DNA of 64,000 nt, taken from assembly GCF_030695065.1 (NCBI RefSeq), contig NZ_JAUYTR010000007.1, positions 147,862 through 211,861 of the forward strand, read 5' to 3'. Origin of the DNA: Sediminibacterium sp. GTDB lineage: Bacteria > Bacteroidota > Bacteroidia > Chitinophagales > Chitinophagaceae. The notes beneath the pieces were generated by a model. The model saw only the letters and a list, made by a program, of their open reading frames with translations. It made no database searches and had not been told where the DNA came from. The position numbers and the translations under genes were made by a program. Below, one piece after another: positions 53,201-62,482 of this stretch (the first letter of the stretch is position 1; every line of letters starts with the position of its first letter).

Positions 53201-56148
53201 ATAACCATTCCTCCTCGGTCTTCTGGTGCAATAATGATTTGTTGCTGTATCAGTTTAGTCAATTGTAAAAACTGATACTCTTCTTTGCGTTCTGCTTTCT
53301 TTATTTTTTTGGTAACATAAGTGTTTTCTATTGGGTAATTGATAACAGCCAAAATACTATCTCCTGGTATATTATAGTTGTTGGAATAATAATGAAAAGC
53401 ATGTTTGCTCTTTTTTCCCTCATTCACATCATATATAGTGATTATTTTTTCTGCAGTTATTGGTAAACCAAAGCTGTCAATTGCCGATGCTTTTATTTTG
53501 TACATACCAGTCTCCAATTGATTCATGGGGGTTGGCGTTTCTTCTGTGGCCCAAGTATCTTGGTTGGCTTCGGTTTGGTATTCGTCTGAGGGGAAATATT
53601 TTTTGTAAGTGGCTTCATCAAACAAATGCAAATCAGACTTACCCCAATATTTTTTTCTTGTAGGCTTATTTGGTTGTATTACTCTATACAATGCAGTTTG
53701 AATAGGCACATTTTTTTCATTGCCTAATTGATCTATTGCAGTTGCATTGATTGTTTTAAATCTTTCTTTGTTTACTGCAATGGGATGGTTAATGACCAGT
53801 TGCCAGGCTGTTTTAGTAGCTGTTAAGTTAACATTGCCCGATTGGGTTTCTCCATTTAAATCGGTGATATCTGCTTGTATAATATAATTAACAGAAAAAT
53901 CATTGGATAGTTCCTTGGTAGAATCATAAATGGCTTTAAATGAAAGGGTATAAGCACCTTTTTCGTTGGTAATTCCTATTCCACTGGCTATTACTGCCCC
54001 TGATTGATAAATCGGGTCCATATTTCTTGCAATCGGGTAGGGGTATCTGCCATATTGCTTCACTGTGAATTTAACCTTGGCGCCATTCACAATATTTCCT
54101 GCATAAGCTTGAGCTTTGATGGTATAATGAATGCTGTCATTTAATCGGTAACCTATTTTGGGTTGATCAAAAATAAGTTTAATGCTAGGTCGTTTGTATT
54201 CTTCTACCTTAATGTTTTTACTAGAATAATTAAACAATTGTGCTTCAATACCAAAATTGCCTGTTAATCCATTTATGGGTAAAATAAAACTACCCACGAT
54301 GGAACCATAGTGATTAATGGGTAATAACAATGAATCGATTCTTTGCCTATTGGCATTGGTTAAATATATTTTTATTGGGTTTTTCTCCTCAACAATTTTA
54401 CTAAACTTAGTATCGTAATCTTTGGTTAATGCTATTCCTTTAAATTGTACCGCCTGACCTGGTCTATAAATAGATCGATCGGTGAAAAAATAAATCCTGC
54501 GATTGTTTTGCTCATAAGTAATTCTTTCGTTAGGCTGATTGTTGTATTCTTGGTAACGATATTCATATTCACTAAAAACGAGCTGGCTTTTCTTTTTGTT
54601 GATTTCTATTTGGGTATTCCCATTTAGTTTTTGGGGAATACTGAATTGACCGTTTTCATTGGTCTGTGTTTGATGTATTAAAACCGTATTCGTGGTAACG
54701 GTTTTATAGTCGTATTTGGTTTCGTATATTTTTACCTGTGCTTGCTCTACCGGTTTACCAGTTGAATACTCTCTAATAAAATAATGGTTGTTGTCTTTAA
54801 AGTATACCCAATCTGCTACTGCAAAATGCATGTAACCAATTTTGTTAACTGCCAAGCTGAAATCCTTCCCTGTGCTTGTTAATACGATATAGTTACCCTG
54901 TGGTAATGGGTCTATTTTGATTTCGGTATAATGTGTTTGGTAATCATTTGCCTGCAATAAGGGGATGGTTTGTTCTTGCACCAATTCTTGTTTGAGCAAT
55001 TCCTTTATTTGATTGTCACTGGAATTAGTCTTTATTGTAAAATTTGTATTTACTTTTAATACTTTCAAAAAAAGGGTATCGGTATTTTTATAACTCAGGT
55101 ATGCCCGAAATGGTTTTTGGGTTTCATTAATCTGCTCTATCTCCATCCAAACCTGCTTACTTTTTATTTCATTGAATAAGTCGGATAGACCACTTTTTTT
55201 ATAGTGGGTGCTGTCTACCTCTTTTGCTGCTTGTTCAATAATACTTATTGCTTTTACTAATTCAAATTGATTGATTGTATTGTTCAATGCATGATATCGC
55301 TTCCCTTTTTCAGCAATTGTATTGGCTATTAAAAACCATGCTGCTGCTTTGATTGATGAATGGTATTCTGAATGGGTGTAGTTTTTTAGCTCTGTTAATA
55401 ATTCTTCTTCCTTAATTAATTGATTTTCTCTTTTCCATGCTAATAAATCCAATTTAAACCTAGCTACTATATTATTCCTTTGCTCATTTTGGTGAATCCG
55501 AAATATAGCGTCATAGAGTCCTGTAATCTTCTCTTTGTTTTCGTTGCTTCCATCATTGCCTAAATCGCTGCTGTAATACTGTATTTGCTCGGCTATTAAT
55601 AAATGGTATAAACTGTAATTTTTCAGCGGCTCTGATCCACCTAAAACAATGGCAGAATAGGTATCAATATAAATTACCTGTAATTCTTTATTTGATTGGT
55701 TTGCTGCTTTAAAATGCATTTCAATGCTGTCTTTAAAAGCATTACTGTTCCAGTTTCTTCTACTTAATAATGTCCATTTTTGTTTAGTATAGTAATCGTT
55801 GTATTTTTTGGCAATAATGGTATGGATTACCGCCTGCATTACTGGTGAATTGGCTTTTTTTAGTACACCCTTAAAAATGTTGAGGGTATTGTTGAATCCT
55901 TCTTCTGTTATTTCATTTTCCAAATCTGCCTTATACACCAGGGCTTTTATTTGCTCTGCTTCTTGCTTTTCTACAACTGCTTTTTTATACAATTGGTCTA
56001 CTTTATCTATAGCAGTTTTGGTTAATCGCTCTTTTAAAATGAGGCTATCAATTATTTTATATGCTGCGGTGTAATTTGTTTCTTTCGATTGTTGTGCTTT
56101 TGCTATTAAAATGGATAAGCAAAAAAATAACGATAGTATTATGCGCAT
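50257..56148 (-). CDS. Very large alpha-2-macroglobulin family protein without thioester
   Basis: 1963 aa from the ATG at 56148, which begins a signal peptide (MRIILSLFFCLSILIAKAQ); a longer frame to 56193 adds 15 unlikely residues. A helical N-terminal part of about 350 residues leads to the MG2 domain (YFFTDRSIYRPGQAVQFKGI), further MG domains, and the alpha-2-macroglobulin domain (FNETAFFFPQLYADSSGKYQ, FPDAVTQWKWMSFA). Where thioester members read P-Y-x-C-x-E-Q before an RYYAN motif, this protein has DPERSAIHQFNRIYANLMAL, so the Cys and Glu are gone. It ends with a helical toroid and receptor-binding-like sandwich. Envelope protein; the missing thioester argues against covalent protease trapping. 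Confidence 0.9.
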   Translation of the reverse strand: MRIILSLFFCLSILIAKAQQSKETNYTAAYKIIDSLILKERLTKTAIDKVDQLYKKAVVEKQEAEQIKALVYKADLENEITEEGFNNTLNIFKGVLKKANSPVMQAVIHTIIAKKYNDYYTKQKWTLLSRRNWNSNAFKDSIEMHFKAANQSNKELQVIYIDTYSAIVLGGSEPLKNYSLYHLLIAEQIQYYSSDLGNDGSNENKEKITGLYDAIFRIHQNEQRNNIVARFKLDLLAWKRENQLIKEEELLTELKNYTHSEYHSSIKAAAWFLIANTIAEKGKRYHALNNTINQFELVKAISIIEQAAKEVDSTHYKKSGLSDLFNEIKSKQVWMEIEQINETQKPFRAYLSYKNTDTLFLKVLKVNTNFTIKTNSSDNQIKELLKQELVQEQTIPLLQANDYQTHYTEIKIDPLPQGNYIVLTSTGKDFSLAVNKIGYMHFAVADWVYFKDNNHYFIREYSTGKPVEQAQVKIYETKYDYKTVTTNTVLIHQTQTNENGQFSIPQKLNGNTQIEINKKKSQLVFSEYEYRYQEYNNQPNERITYEQNNRRIYFFTDRSIYRPGQAVQFKGIALTKDYDTKFSKIVEEKNPIKIYLTNANRQRIDSLLLPINHYGSIVGSFILPINGLTGNFGIEAQLFNYSSKNIKVEEYKRPSIKLIFDQPKIGYRLNDSIHYTIKAQAYAGNIVNGAKVKFTVKQYGRYPYPIARNMDPIYQSGAVIASGIGITNEKGAYTLSFKAIYDSTKELSNDFSVNYIIQADITDLNGETQSGNVNLTATKTAWQLVINHPIAVNKERFKTINATAIDQLGNEKNVPIQTALYRVIQPNKPTRKKYWGKSDLHLFDEATYKKYFPSDEYQTEANQDTWATEETPTPMNQLETGMYKIKASAIDSFGLPITAEKIITIYDVNEGKKSKHAFHYYSNNYNIPGDSILAVINYPIENTYVTKKIKKAERKEEYQFLQLTKLIQQQIIIAPEDRGGMVITEAYIWMGRLFTHQHAIAVPFNNKELKIRTGSFRNINEPGAKETWTIEIEGLNGKEKAAEILTAMYDASLDALYPNKWDPLNLWNTNNSSTNFSSSIFRTESIRQFDNNECFCEAKPYERPSLLSSINLAWRIREQRMYETMAAESKKAMTASPSPSNIAIRGSSTIKEENYDKVFTSVEIVDPITGDIIRNGRLIPGNKQAQDLVQVRANFNETAFFFPQLYADSSGKYQFSFQFPDAVTQWKWMSFAHTKDLATGYAEQKLMTQKSLMVQPNIPRFLREGDQMELSVKIANLTSKELTGTIALELIDATTQTSVDGWFQNVFPQQYFTVEARQSSIAQFPIQVPFSYNKPLRYRIIARTNELSDGEENTVAVLSNRQLVTENLPIYLQKDTTQQFRFEKLLNNQSEGISTQGLTVEYTTQPIWNAVQALGYLKTDPERSAIHQFNRIYANLMALHLLNKYPRIATVLEEWKKDSTVLNNPLEKNAELKQILLQETPWVMDAKSGNILLRELANQMDVQTITKENEAWLVQLAKLQLPDGSFSWFEGGRSDEYITRYILTGIGKLKRIGAITPSISAQLRPILMKALAFTDEAIRYEYKKSKPIQIESSQLDYLYMRSFYRENIIQNDTAYKAYWQIARNSWDKQNQYAQAMIAIIAKRNNENSFANKILKALLENTVINTQQGMYWKNRLTSRWYAMPIVHQTMMIDCFSEINSETPTKPYQKQINAMLTWLILNKETNHWGNGIATVDAVYSLVANGQQWMSNKRAVRIELGKTTIGTATEKTMEGSGYFKKRIEGDKVKAEMGNITVTTATQNMVSDQPSYGSIYWQYLANMDEITASTGPMLINKKLLVERNKAWVELNENEPVKVGELITVSLSMKVDRDMDYVHLKDLRPAATEPTSQLSGYRFQENLFYYQSTKDVSNNYFFSYLPKGNYQFTYTIRATHKGLYTAGFASMQSMYAPAFNAHSNAIKLRIEQ

Positions 56149-56200
56149 GTATAGTTGATTAATAGTCTTCTGTATTGATGCAAGATGAGGCATTTTGCAT

Positions 56201-56231
56201 AAAAAAACCCGAAGCTTTAGGGCTCCGGGTT
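56201..56231 (-). terminator. sucD terminator
   Basis: Inverted repeat AACCCGAAGC (56206-56215) and GCTCCGGGTT (56222-56231), one mismatch, with a six-base loop. On the minus strand it is followed by a run of U (A residues 56201-56207 on the plus strand). It lies 20 bases after the sucD stop and separates it from the alpha-2-macroglobulin gene downstream. Confidence 0.8.
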
Positions 56232-56251
56232 TGATATTAACAAATGCTTGT

Positions 56252-57124
56252 TTATTTTTTTAATGCTGCAGCCATGGTAATGCCAATATCTGCTGGGCTT
56301 GCTACCACTTCAATACCACATTCTGCCATGATTTTCATTTTAGCTTCTGCGGTATCTTCTGCTCCTCCTACAATAGCACCAGCGTGTCCCATTCTTCTTC
56401 CGGGAGGTGCTGTTTGACCTGCAATAAAGCCAACAACAGGCTTTGTTTTATTGTCTCTAATCCAACGGGCAGCTTCTGCTTCCATGCTACCTCCAATTTC
56501 GCCAATCATTATAATGCCATCGGTTTCAGGATCGTTCATTAATAATTCTACTGCTTCTTTAGTTGGGGTTCCAATGATTGGATCTCCACCAATACCAATG
56601 GCTGTGCTTATTCCTAATCCTGCTTTTACCACTTGGTCTGCTGCTTCGTAGGTTAGGGTTCCACTTTTTGAAACAATTCCAATTCTTCCTGCTTTAAAAA
56701 TAAAGCCTGGCATAATGCCCACTTTTGCTTCTTCTGCAGTGATTACTCCAGGACAGTTTGGCCCTATTAAACGGGTATTGCTTCCTAGTAAGTAATTTTT
56801 TACTTTAACCATGTCTTGCACTGGTATGCCTTCTGTTATACAAACAACTAAAGCAATTCCTGCCTCTGCTGCTTCCATAATGGCATCTGCCGCAAATGCC
56901 GGTGGTACAAAAATAATACTCACGTTTGCACCTGTTTGCTTTACCGCATCGGCTACTGTATTAAAAACGGGTTTATCTAAATGGGTTGTTCCACCTTTAT
57001 TGGGGGTTACACCACCTACTACATTGGTTCCGTATTCAATCATTTGGGTTGCATGGAATGTTCCCTCTGTTCCGGTAAAACCTTGAACAATGATTTTGGA
57101 CTGCTTGTTAACTAATACTGACAT
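56252..57124 (-). CDS. sucD: Succinyl-CoA synthetase alpha subunit
   Basis: 290 aa, full length. CoA-binding start [37 protein letters not shown], the [20 protein letters not shown] segment, [17 protein letters not shown], and the phosphohistidine loop [10 protein letters not shown]. It works with the beta subunit (sucC, not in this window) in the citric-acid cycle, making ATP or GTP from succinyl-CoA. A monocistronic unit, with its own terminator downstream. Confidence 0.97.
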   Translation of the reverse strand: MSVLVNKQSKIIVQGFTGTEGTFHATQMIEYGTNVVGGVTPNKGGTTHLDKPVFNTVADAVKQTGANVSIIFVPPAFAADAIMEAAEAGIALVVCITEGIPVQDMVKVKNYLLGSNTRLIGPNCPGVITAEEAKVGIMPGFIFKAGRIGIVSKSGTLTYEAADQVVKAGLGISTAIGIGGDPIIGTPTKEAVELLMNDPETDGIIMIGEIGGSMEAEAARWIRDNKTKPVVGFIAGQTAPPGRRMGHAGAIVGGAEDTAEAKMKIMAECGIEVVASPADIGITMAAALKK

Positions 57125-57259
57125 AGCCTATCGTTTCGGAGATTTTTAAATTTTGGGGCAAAAATAGGTGAAAAAAGCCTTGGAAAAAGCTAAATGTCAT
57201 TCTGCCACAAATTAAATATGGCATTCGTTTTGTATATTCATTTCTTCAAATATTAAAAC

Positions 57260-57850
57260 ATGAACACAAAGAGAATTACCCTTATTGTCATTATCGGATT
57301 AATTGTATTAATTGGTGGTTGCGGCATGAGTGGTTATAATGGGTTGGTTAAATTGGATGAAACCGTTAGCCAGTCTTGGAATAACGTACAAAGTGACTAT
57401 CAGCGAAGAGCCGATTTGATTCCTAATTTGGTGAACACAGTTAAAGGGGAAGCTAATTTTGAGCAAACAACTTTAGAGAATGTAGTTAAAGCAAGAGCAA
57501 GTGCTACTCAAATGAAAGTGGATGCCAAAGACCTTACTCCTGAAAAACTACAAGAATTTCAGGCTACCCAAGGTCAATTGTCTCAGGCTTTAGGTCGTTT
57601 GTTAATGGTGACTGAAAACTATCCTAATTTAAGAGCCAATGAAGCATTCCGTGGTTTGCAAGCGCAATTAGAAGGTACCGAGAATCGTATTAAGGTTTCT
57701 AGAAACGATTTTAACGCCGCAGTTGCTGCCTATAACGTGAAAGCAAGGTCTTTTCCTATGAATATTTTGGCCAGCATTACTGGTTTTAAAGTAAAAGAAG
57801 GGTTTAAAGCCGATGCGGGTTCTGAAAAAGCACCTGAAGTAAAATTCTAA
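57260..57850 (+). CDS. lemA: LemA family protein
   Basis: 196 aa. One N-terminal hydrophobic segment (ITLIVIIGLIVLIGGCGMSG; the Cys could be lipid-modified) and then the helical LemA bundle: GYNGLVKLDETVSQSWNNVQ, YQRRADLIPNLVNTVKGEAN, QLSQALGRLLMVTENYPNLR, ENRIKVSRNDFNAAVAAYN and the closing ARSFPMNILASITGFK. Function in bacteria is poorly known. Adjacent TPM-domain genes are its standard partners, suggesting a joint envelope function. Confidence 0.95.
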   Translation: MNTKRITLIVIIGLIVLIGGCGMSGYNGLVKLDETVSQSWNNVQSDYQRRADLIPNLVNTVKGEANFEQTTLENVVKARASATQMKVDAKDLTPEKLQEFQATQGQLSQALGRLLMVTENYPNLRANEAFRGLQAQLEGTENRIKVSRNDFNAAVAAYNVKARSFPMNILASITGFKVKEGFKADAGSEKAPEVKF

Positions 57851-57859
57851 ATCCCTTGC

Positions 57860-58321
57860 ATGTTTGGATTATTCAAAAAGAAACAGCGGGAATATTTTAC
57901 CCCTGCTGAAAAGGAAACTATTGTTGCTGCAATTCAACAAGCTGAGCTTCGTACTAGTGGCGAAATCAGACTATTTGTAGAGTCCAAATGTGAAATGGTT
58001 AATCCTGTTCATAGGGCTAAAGAAATATTTTATCAATTGAAGATGGATCAAACAGCATCCCATAATGGGGTGCTGTTGTATTTAGCTATGGACGATCATC
58101 AACTGGCTGTTTTTGGCGATGAAGGCATTCACCAGAAAGTGGGTCATGCATTCTGGAACAAAGAAGTGGAGTTGATGTTGGCTGAATTTAAACAAAAGCA
58201 TTTTGTAGAAGGTATTGCCCATATTGTTAAAGACATTGGTGAAGCCTTGGTTACCCATTTTCCTTATGATGGTACAACCGATAAAAATGAATTACCTGAC
58301 GATATTGTTTTTGGAAAATAA
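57860..58321 (+). CDS. TPM-domain protein, soluble
   Basis: 153 aa without a signal peptide. TPM (DUF477) fold: FTPAEKETIVAAIQQAELRT, SGEIRLFVESKCE, NGVLLYLAMDDHQLAVFGDE and GIHQKVGHAFWNKEVELM. It lies 9 bases after lemA and its stop is directly followed by the next TPM gene, so lemA and the two TPM genes form one operon. Plant and bacterial TPM proteins have been linked to photosystem repair or envelope phosphatase activity; here the role is unknown. Confidence 0.9.
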   Translation: MFGLFKKKQREYFTPAEKETIVAAIQQAELRTSGEIRLFVESKCEMVNPVHRAKEIFYQLKMDQTASHNGVLLYLAMDDHQLAVFGDEGIHQKVGHAFWNKEVELMLAEFKQKHFVEGIAHIVKDIGEALVTHFPYDGTTDKNELPDDIVFGK

Positions 58322-59119
58322 ATGAAGAAACTACTACTCATATTACTGTTGTTGGCTAATTTGTCGGGTGTATTTGCGCAGAGCGTTATACCTCCGCCTA
58401 ACCCACCTAGATTAGTGAACGATTTAGCAGGTGTGCTAAGCAAAGAGCAGGTGGCTATTTTGGAAGAAAAGTTGGTTGCACTAGATGATAGTACTTCCAA
58501 TCAAATTGCAGTGGTAATACTTAAAACTTTAGAAGGATATGAAGTTCAAGAGTATGCCAATAAATTATTTAGGTCTTGGGGCATAGGGAATAAGAAAACC
58601 AATAATGGGGTGTTGATTTTGGCTTCCATTGAAGACCGAAAAATATGGATTGAAGTAGGTTATGGCTTAGAAGGAGCCATCCCCGATATTACGGCCTCGA
58701 GTATTTACCGAAACGAAATTGTTCCAGAATTTAAACAACAAAATTATTACAGAGGAATTGACAATGCCATTAATGCTTTGTCTAAAGCCGCTGTGGGTGA
58801 ATACAAAACCAAAAGAAATAAACCGAGTAGTGGTAAAGATGGGGGCGGTTCTATACTGACGTTTATTTTTATTATCATCGTAATCTTCTTGATTTTAGGA
58901 ATTGGTGGTGGAAGAGGCGGCGGTGGAAGAGGTGGTGGAATGATGAGTAGAAGAGGTGCTTCCAATGTTGCAGAAGCTTTATTGTGGTCTACACTCTTAG
59001 GTGGTAATAACCGCGGTGGCGGAGGATTTGGTGGTGGAAGCGGTGGCTTCGGCGGAGGTGGATTTGGCGGATTCGGTGGTGGTAGTAGCGGCGGCGGCGG
59101 TGCCGGCGGCTCATGGTAA
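58322..59119 (+). CDS. TPM-domain protein with glycine-rich tail
   Basis: 265 aa. Signal peptide (LLLILLLLANLSGVFAQ), then a TPM domain: PRLVNDLAGVLSKEQVAILE, TSNQIAVVILKTLEGYEVQE, KTNNGVLILASIEDRKIWIE, VGYGLEGAIPDITASSIYR. A membrane helix (LTFIFIIIVIFLILGIGG) follows at about 180, and the tail after it is almost pure Gly/Ser/Phe repeats, of the YgcG type. The domain faces the periplasm and the Gly-rich tail the cytoplasm or membrane surface. Starts directly after the previous TPM gene. Confidence 0.92.
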   Translation: MKKLLLILLLLANLSGVFAQSVIPPPNPPRLVNDLAGVLSKEQVAILEEKLVALDDSTSNQIAVVILKTLEGYEVQEYANKLFRSWGIGNKKTNNGVLILASIEDRKIWIEVGYGLEGAIPDITASSIYRNEIVPEFKQQNYYRGIDNAINALSKAAVGEYKTKRNKPSSGKDGGGSILTFIFIIIVIFLILGIGGGRGGGGRGGGMMSRRGASNVAEALLWSTLLGGNNRGGGGFGGGSGGFGGGGFGGFGGGSSGGGGAGGSW

Positions 59120-59130
59120 TTACAATAAAT

Positions 59131-59937
59131 ATGCGGTGGCTTTTAAACCCTATAATTTCAATTATTGTATCATTCGTGCTTATGCACCAAAATAGTATTG
59201 CCCAAAACGCAATACCTACAAGTGATTTTATTGTAACTTATACAATCAACAACAATACTACTTTTCATATTCCCGGTCAGCCGTTTTTTTTACAGTCTAA
59301 TAAAATTACGAGTACGAAGTTTAGCATACTTAGTGCAGCAGATGAATATATGCAGCTTACTGCAACAGTGCAATCAGTAAGAGGAAAAATTTTTGCTTTT
59401 GGGCAGGAACAAATTTTTAATAGTGACGATACTACGGGCTTAAATAGCGACGAATTGGCTTGGCTAAAAGAAATAGTGAATAAGCCCAAAACCATTGAAG
59501 TAAAACAATATCACGCTGTACAATCCCCCATAAAGACAAATCCTCTTTTTGATATTGAACAGGAAGATGTAGGCAAGTATTTTTTACCATTTGCTTCTTC
59601 TGTTGTAAAAGCAGGACTTAGTTGGTCCGATTCAACTTTTAGTGATAGTAGTAAATCCGTTCATCAATACCTGATATTGAAAGTGCAAGACAATAAAGCA
59701 ACTGTTTCTGTTTTATCCGATTTAGTTATCAAAACTACTTTTGCGCTGTCTGGTCAAAGAATTCACCAAAACCTGAAAGGCATTGCTCGCGCGGAGCGAA
59801 TTTATACTATTAGCGATGCTAGAATGATTTCAGAGTCGGTCTCCACTAAATTATCTGGTAGTAGTACTAGTAATGGAATAGATATCATTCCACTTACTAT
59901 AGAATTAAAAGCTACCAGTTTTATTGAATGGAAATAA
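59131..59937 (+). CDS. Exported protein of unknown function (DUF6263-like)
   Basis: 268 aa from the ATG at 59131; an ATG at 59113 inside the preceding gene would add six residues. A signal peptide (LNPIISIIVSFVLMHQNSIA) is followed by a beta-rich domain: FIVTYTINNNTTFHIPGQPF, QLTATVQSVRGKIFAFGQEQ, VGKYFLPFASSVVKAGLSWS, and a repeated IKTTFALSGQRIHQNLKGI with a C-terminal ISESVSTKLSGSSTSNGIDI. This pattern recalls the DUF6263 group, but I am not sure. The position at the end of the lemA-TPM operon suggests cotranscription. Confidence 0.7.
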   Translation: MRWLLNPIISIIVSFVLMHQNSIAQNAIPTSDFIVTYTINNNTTFHIPGQPFFLQSNKITSTKFSILSAADEYMQLTATVQSVRGKIFAFGQEQIFNSDDTTGLNSDELAWLKEIVNKPKTIEVKQYHAVQSPIKTNPLFDIEQEDVGKYFLPFASSVVKAGLSWSDSTFSDSSKSVHQYLILKVQDNKATVSVLSDLVIKTTFALSGQRIHQNLKGIARAERIYTISDARMISESVSTKLSGSSTSNGIDIIPLTIELKATSFIEWK

Positions 59938-59973
59938 AAACGCCCCGAATGAATCGAGGCGCTTGTGCTTTTT
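59932..59973. terminator. Bidirectional terminator between convergent genes
   Basis: Stem CGCCCCGA (59941-59948) and TCGAGGCG (59954-59961), one mismatch, five-base loop. A-rich DNA on the left (aaataaaaa, 59932-59940) and a T run on the right (59967-59973) let it act on both strands, ending the lemA-TPM operon and the aminopeptidase gene. Confidence 0.8.
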
Positions 59974-59985
59974 TATTTGAAAATC

Positions 59986-62442
59986 TTAATTTTTCATTTT
60001 CTCTTTTACATAGTCGGCCAATGCTTGAGCACCTGCTGCTTCTTTTTTAGTAGCCAATCCTTTTAAAAATACATTGTTGATTACTGGATCTGTTTGAGGC
60101 CTTGCAGGGGCTGGTATTTCATTTCTAAATTTTACCACTGCATCTACTCCTGCTTTAAACTTTACTTCATCAGTTACTTTAGACAAGAATTCCACAATAG
60201 AAGACAATGAGCTAAACTTTGCTTGTGACAATGGCATTTTATTGAAATTGCCCATGATGTATTCGTAAGCTGATTCATCTCCATTGGCAATAATTACTGA
60301 ACTGATTGCAGTGCTTAATCTTCCTTTTGCAGGAGATTTTATCAATTGATTGGCTAGTGCGTAAGCTTTCTTGCCGTCTAAATCATTTAATGCCAATAAT
60401 GCTGCACCTGCTACTGAATACGAAGAGTCGTTGATGTACTGTTCAAATTGACTAGCATATGCTTGATTTTTTTTGGTTCCCAAAATAGTGATCGCATCTG
60501 CTCTTACTAATTTTGATGCATCTTCCTTTGCCATTTTTTCTATTAATGATAGGGTGGCATCGTCTAGTTTTGCATTTCCAAAACTGCCTAATGCTTTCAT
60601 TCTTATTCTAAAATAGGAATCTTTTAAACCAGCTGCAACTATGGCATATGCTGCCGGATCTGTAATTTTTTTAGCTGCCATATCAATGGCTTCTCTTCTA
60701 TCTAAATAGTGGCCTCCATATTTAAATTGGTGTGCATATTCTTCAATGGTTTTTGTTTCTTTTTTCTCAGCTAATAATACCTTGTCTGCATCTACATTAA
60801 TTAAATCAGGTTTGGTAGCTGAAGTAAAATAAAATGTATCTGCTGCATTTTTTGCCCATACTAAATGTCTTTTTTTGCTTGCTCCATTGTACACATCAAT
60901 GGTAACAGGCAATTCAAATAGTCCATTGCTCTGGGTTTGTTTTATTACTACCATTGCTTTTTGTGCTGCTGCATCATAGCTATTGCTGATAACTAAATTT
61001 GGATGTCCATTATTGAAGTACCATTGATTAAAAAACCAGTTCAGGTCTTTTCCTGTAGTTGCTTCAAACGCCAATCTTAATTTGTGGGCACTTCCTGTTC
61101 CAAATTTATTATCGGTTAAATATTTGTTCAGCGATTTAAAGAATGCATCGTCTCCTACATAATTTCTTAGCATATTCAATATTCTTCCACCCTTGCTATA
61201 ACTTACTACATCAAACATGTCTTCCTGTGTGTTGTAATAAAAGCGCACTAAGTGTTTTGACGCATCTGCTTTGCTATTTAAATAGCCATTCATTGCGCTC
61301 CAGTTGGTGAATGCTGCTTCGTCTTTTCCAAATTTATATTCGGCCCATAAGTACTCACTGTAATCGGCAAAACTTTCATTCACTGTTAAATTACTCCAGC
61401 TTTCTGCTGTAACATAATCTCCAAACCAATGATGAAACAGTTCATGCGCAATGGTACTTTCCCAGCTATTGCCATCGGTTAATTCTCTGGCGTCTTGCTG
61501 TGCAGATTCTTGGTGTAAAGTGGCTGTTGTGTTCTCCATTGCGCCACTTACATAATCTCTACCGGTTATTTGACTGTACTTAACCCATGGATAGTCTACG
61601 CCTAATTTTGTTGAGAAATATTGCATCATTTCAGGGGTGTTACCAAAAATTTTCCTTGCTACTTTTTCGTAGGCTTTCTCTACATAATAACTAACTTCCT
61701 TTCCTTTGTAAGTGTCTTTAATAACTGCGTACTCTCCAACTCCCATAAAGAACAAATATGGAGCATGGGGTAAATCCATTTTCCAACTATCTGTTCTGGT
61801 TCCATTGGCGTTCTTGGTTTGCTTTACCAACTTACCATTGCTTAGTGTTACATATTTTGCTGGTACTGTTAAATTAAATTCCTGTGTAGTTTTTTGATTG
61901 GTTTTGTCAATAGTTGGTACCCATACTGATGTTGCTTCTGTTTCGCCTTGGGTCCAAATTTGTGTGGGCTTGGTCTTGTCTTCTCCGGTGGGATTAATGA
62001 AATATAAACCCTTTGCGTCTGTAATAGCTGCGCTCCCCTTAACTTCTAATTCATCGGGCTTTGCTGTATAATCTATATACACCGTATAGCTTTCATTGCG
62101 CGTATACGTTTTATCTAAATTGATTCGTAGTACCCATCCATCATATTGGTATTTGAGTGGTGTACTCTTTCCCGCTTTTACAATGGATACTTGTTTTATA
62201 TCCATTCCTTTTGCGTCTAATTGCAAAGAATCTGTTGAATAAAAATGTGGCTTTAACGTTATCCAGACATTTCCGTTCAACCTAGACTTACTGTAATCAA
62301 AACTGGCGTTCAACTTAGTGTGTACCAAATTGTTTATTTTCTCTGGTACTGCTCTATAGACTTTTGGTGCTGCCGCTTTTTGTTCTTGCGCCATCAAATT
62401 GCCCACTTGAACTAGGGCAATTAGTAGTAATAGTTTCTTCAT
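59986..62442 (-). CDS. M1-family aminopeptidase
   Basis: 818 aa with a signal peptide (KKLLLLIALVQVGNLMAQ). N-terminal beta saddle with NASFDYSKSRLNGNVWITLK. Substrate motif SGAMENTT (GAMEN, 300-304) and zinc site HELFHHWFGD (His333, Glu334, His337) with the third ligand Glu356 in VNESFADY. The catalytic Tyr lies in VVSYSKGGRIL. A long C-terminal helical HEAT-like domain (about 590-818) with repeats such as YFRIRMKALGSFGNAKLDDA follows. Exported zinc aminopeptidase releasing N-terminal residues; substrate breadth unknown. Confidence 0.95.
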   Translation of the reverse strand: MKKLLLLIALVQVGNLMAQEQKAAAPKVYRAVPEKINNLVHTKLNASFDYSKSRLNGNVWITLKPHFYSTDSLQLDAKGMDIKQVSIVKAGKSTPLKYQYDGWVLRINLDKTYTRNESYTVYIDYTAKPDELEVKGSAAITDAKGLYFINPTGEDKTKPTQIWTQGETEATSVWVPTIDKTNQKTTQEFNLTVPAKYVTLSNGKLVKQTKNANGTRTDSWKMDLPHAPYLFFMGVGEYAVIKDTYKGKEVSYYVEKAYEKVARKIFGNTPEMMQYFSTKLGVDYPWVKYSQITGRDYVSGAMENTTATLHQESAQQDARELTDGNSWESTIAHELFHHWFGDYVTAESWSNLTVNESFADYSEYLWAEYKFGKDEAAFTNWSAMNGYLNSKADASKHLVRFYYNTQEDMFDVVSYSKGGRILNMLRNYVGDDAFFKSLNKYLTDNKFGTGSAHKLRLAFEATTGKDLNWFFNQWYFNNGHPNLVISNSYDAAAQKAMVVIKQTQSNGLFELPVTIDVYNGASKKRHLVWAKNAADTFYFTSATKPDLINVDADKVLLAEKKETKTIEEYAHQFKYGGHYLDRREAIDMAAKKITDPAAYAIVAAGLKDSYFRIRMKALGSFGNAKLDDATLSLIEKMAKEDASKLVRADAITILGTKKNQAYASQFEQYINDSSYSVAGAALLALNDLDGKKAYALANQLIKSPAKGRLSTAISSVIIANGDESAYEYIMGNFNKMPLSQAKFSSLSSIVEFLSKVTDEVKFKAGVDAVVKFRNEIPAPARPQTDPVINNVFLKGLATKKEAAGAQALADYVKEKMKN

Positions 62443-62482
62443 AATTGGTATTAAGTAGTAAATTTGAAAAAAGCAAGATTAC

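Noticed and set aside
58747..58965. Proline-rich minus-strand frame
   Set aside because: It is the antisense image of the Gly-rich tail of the TPM protein.
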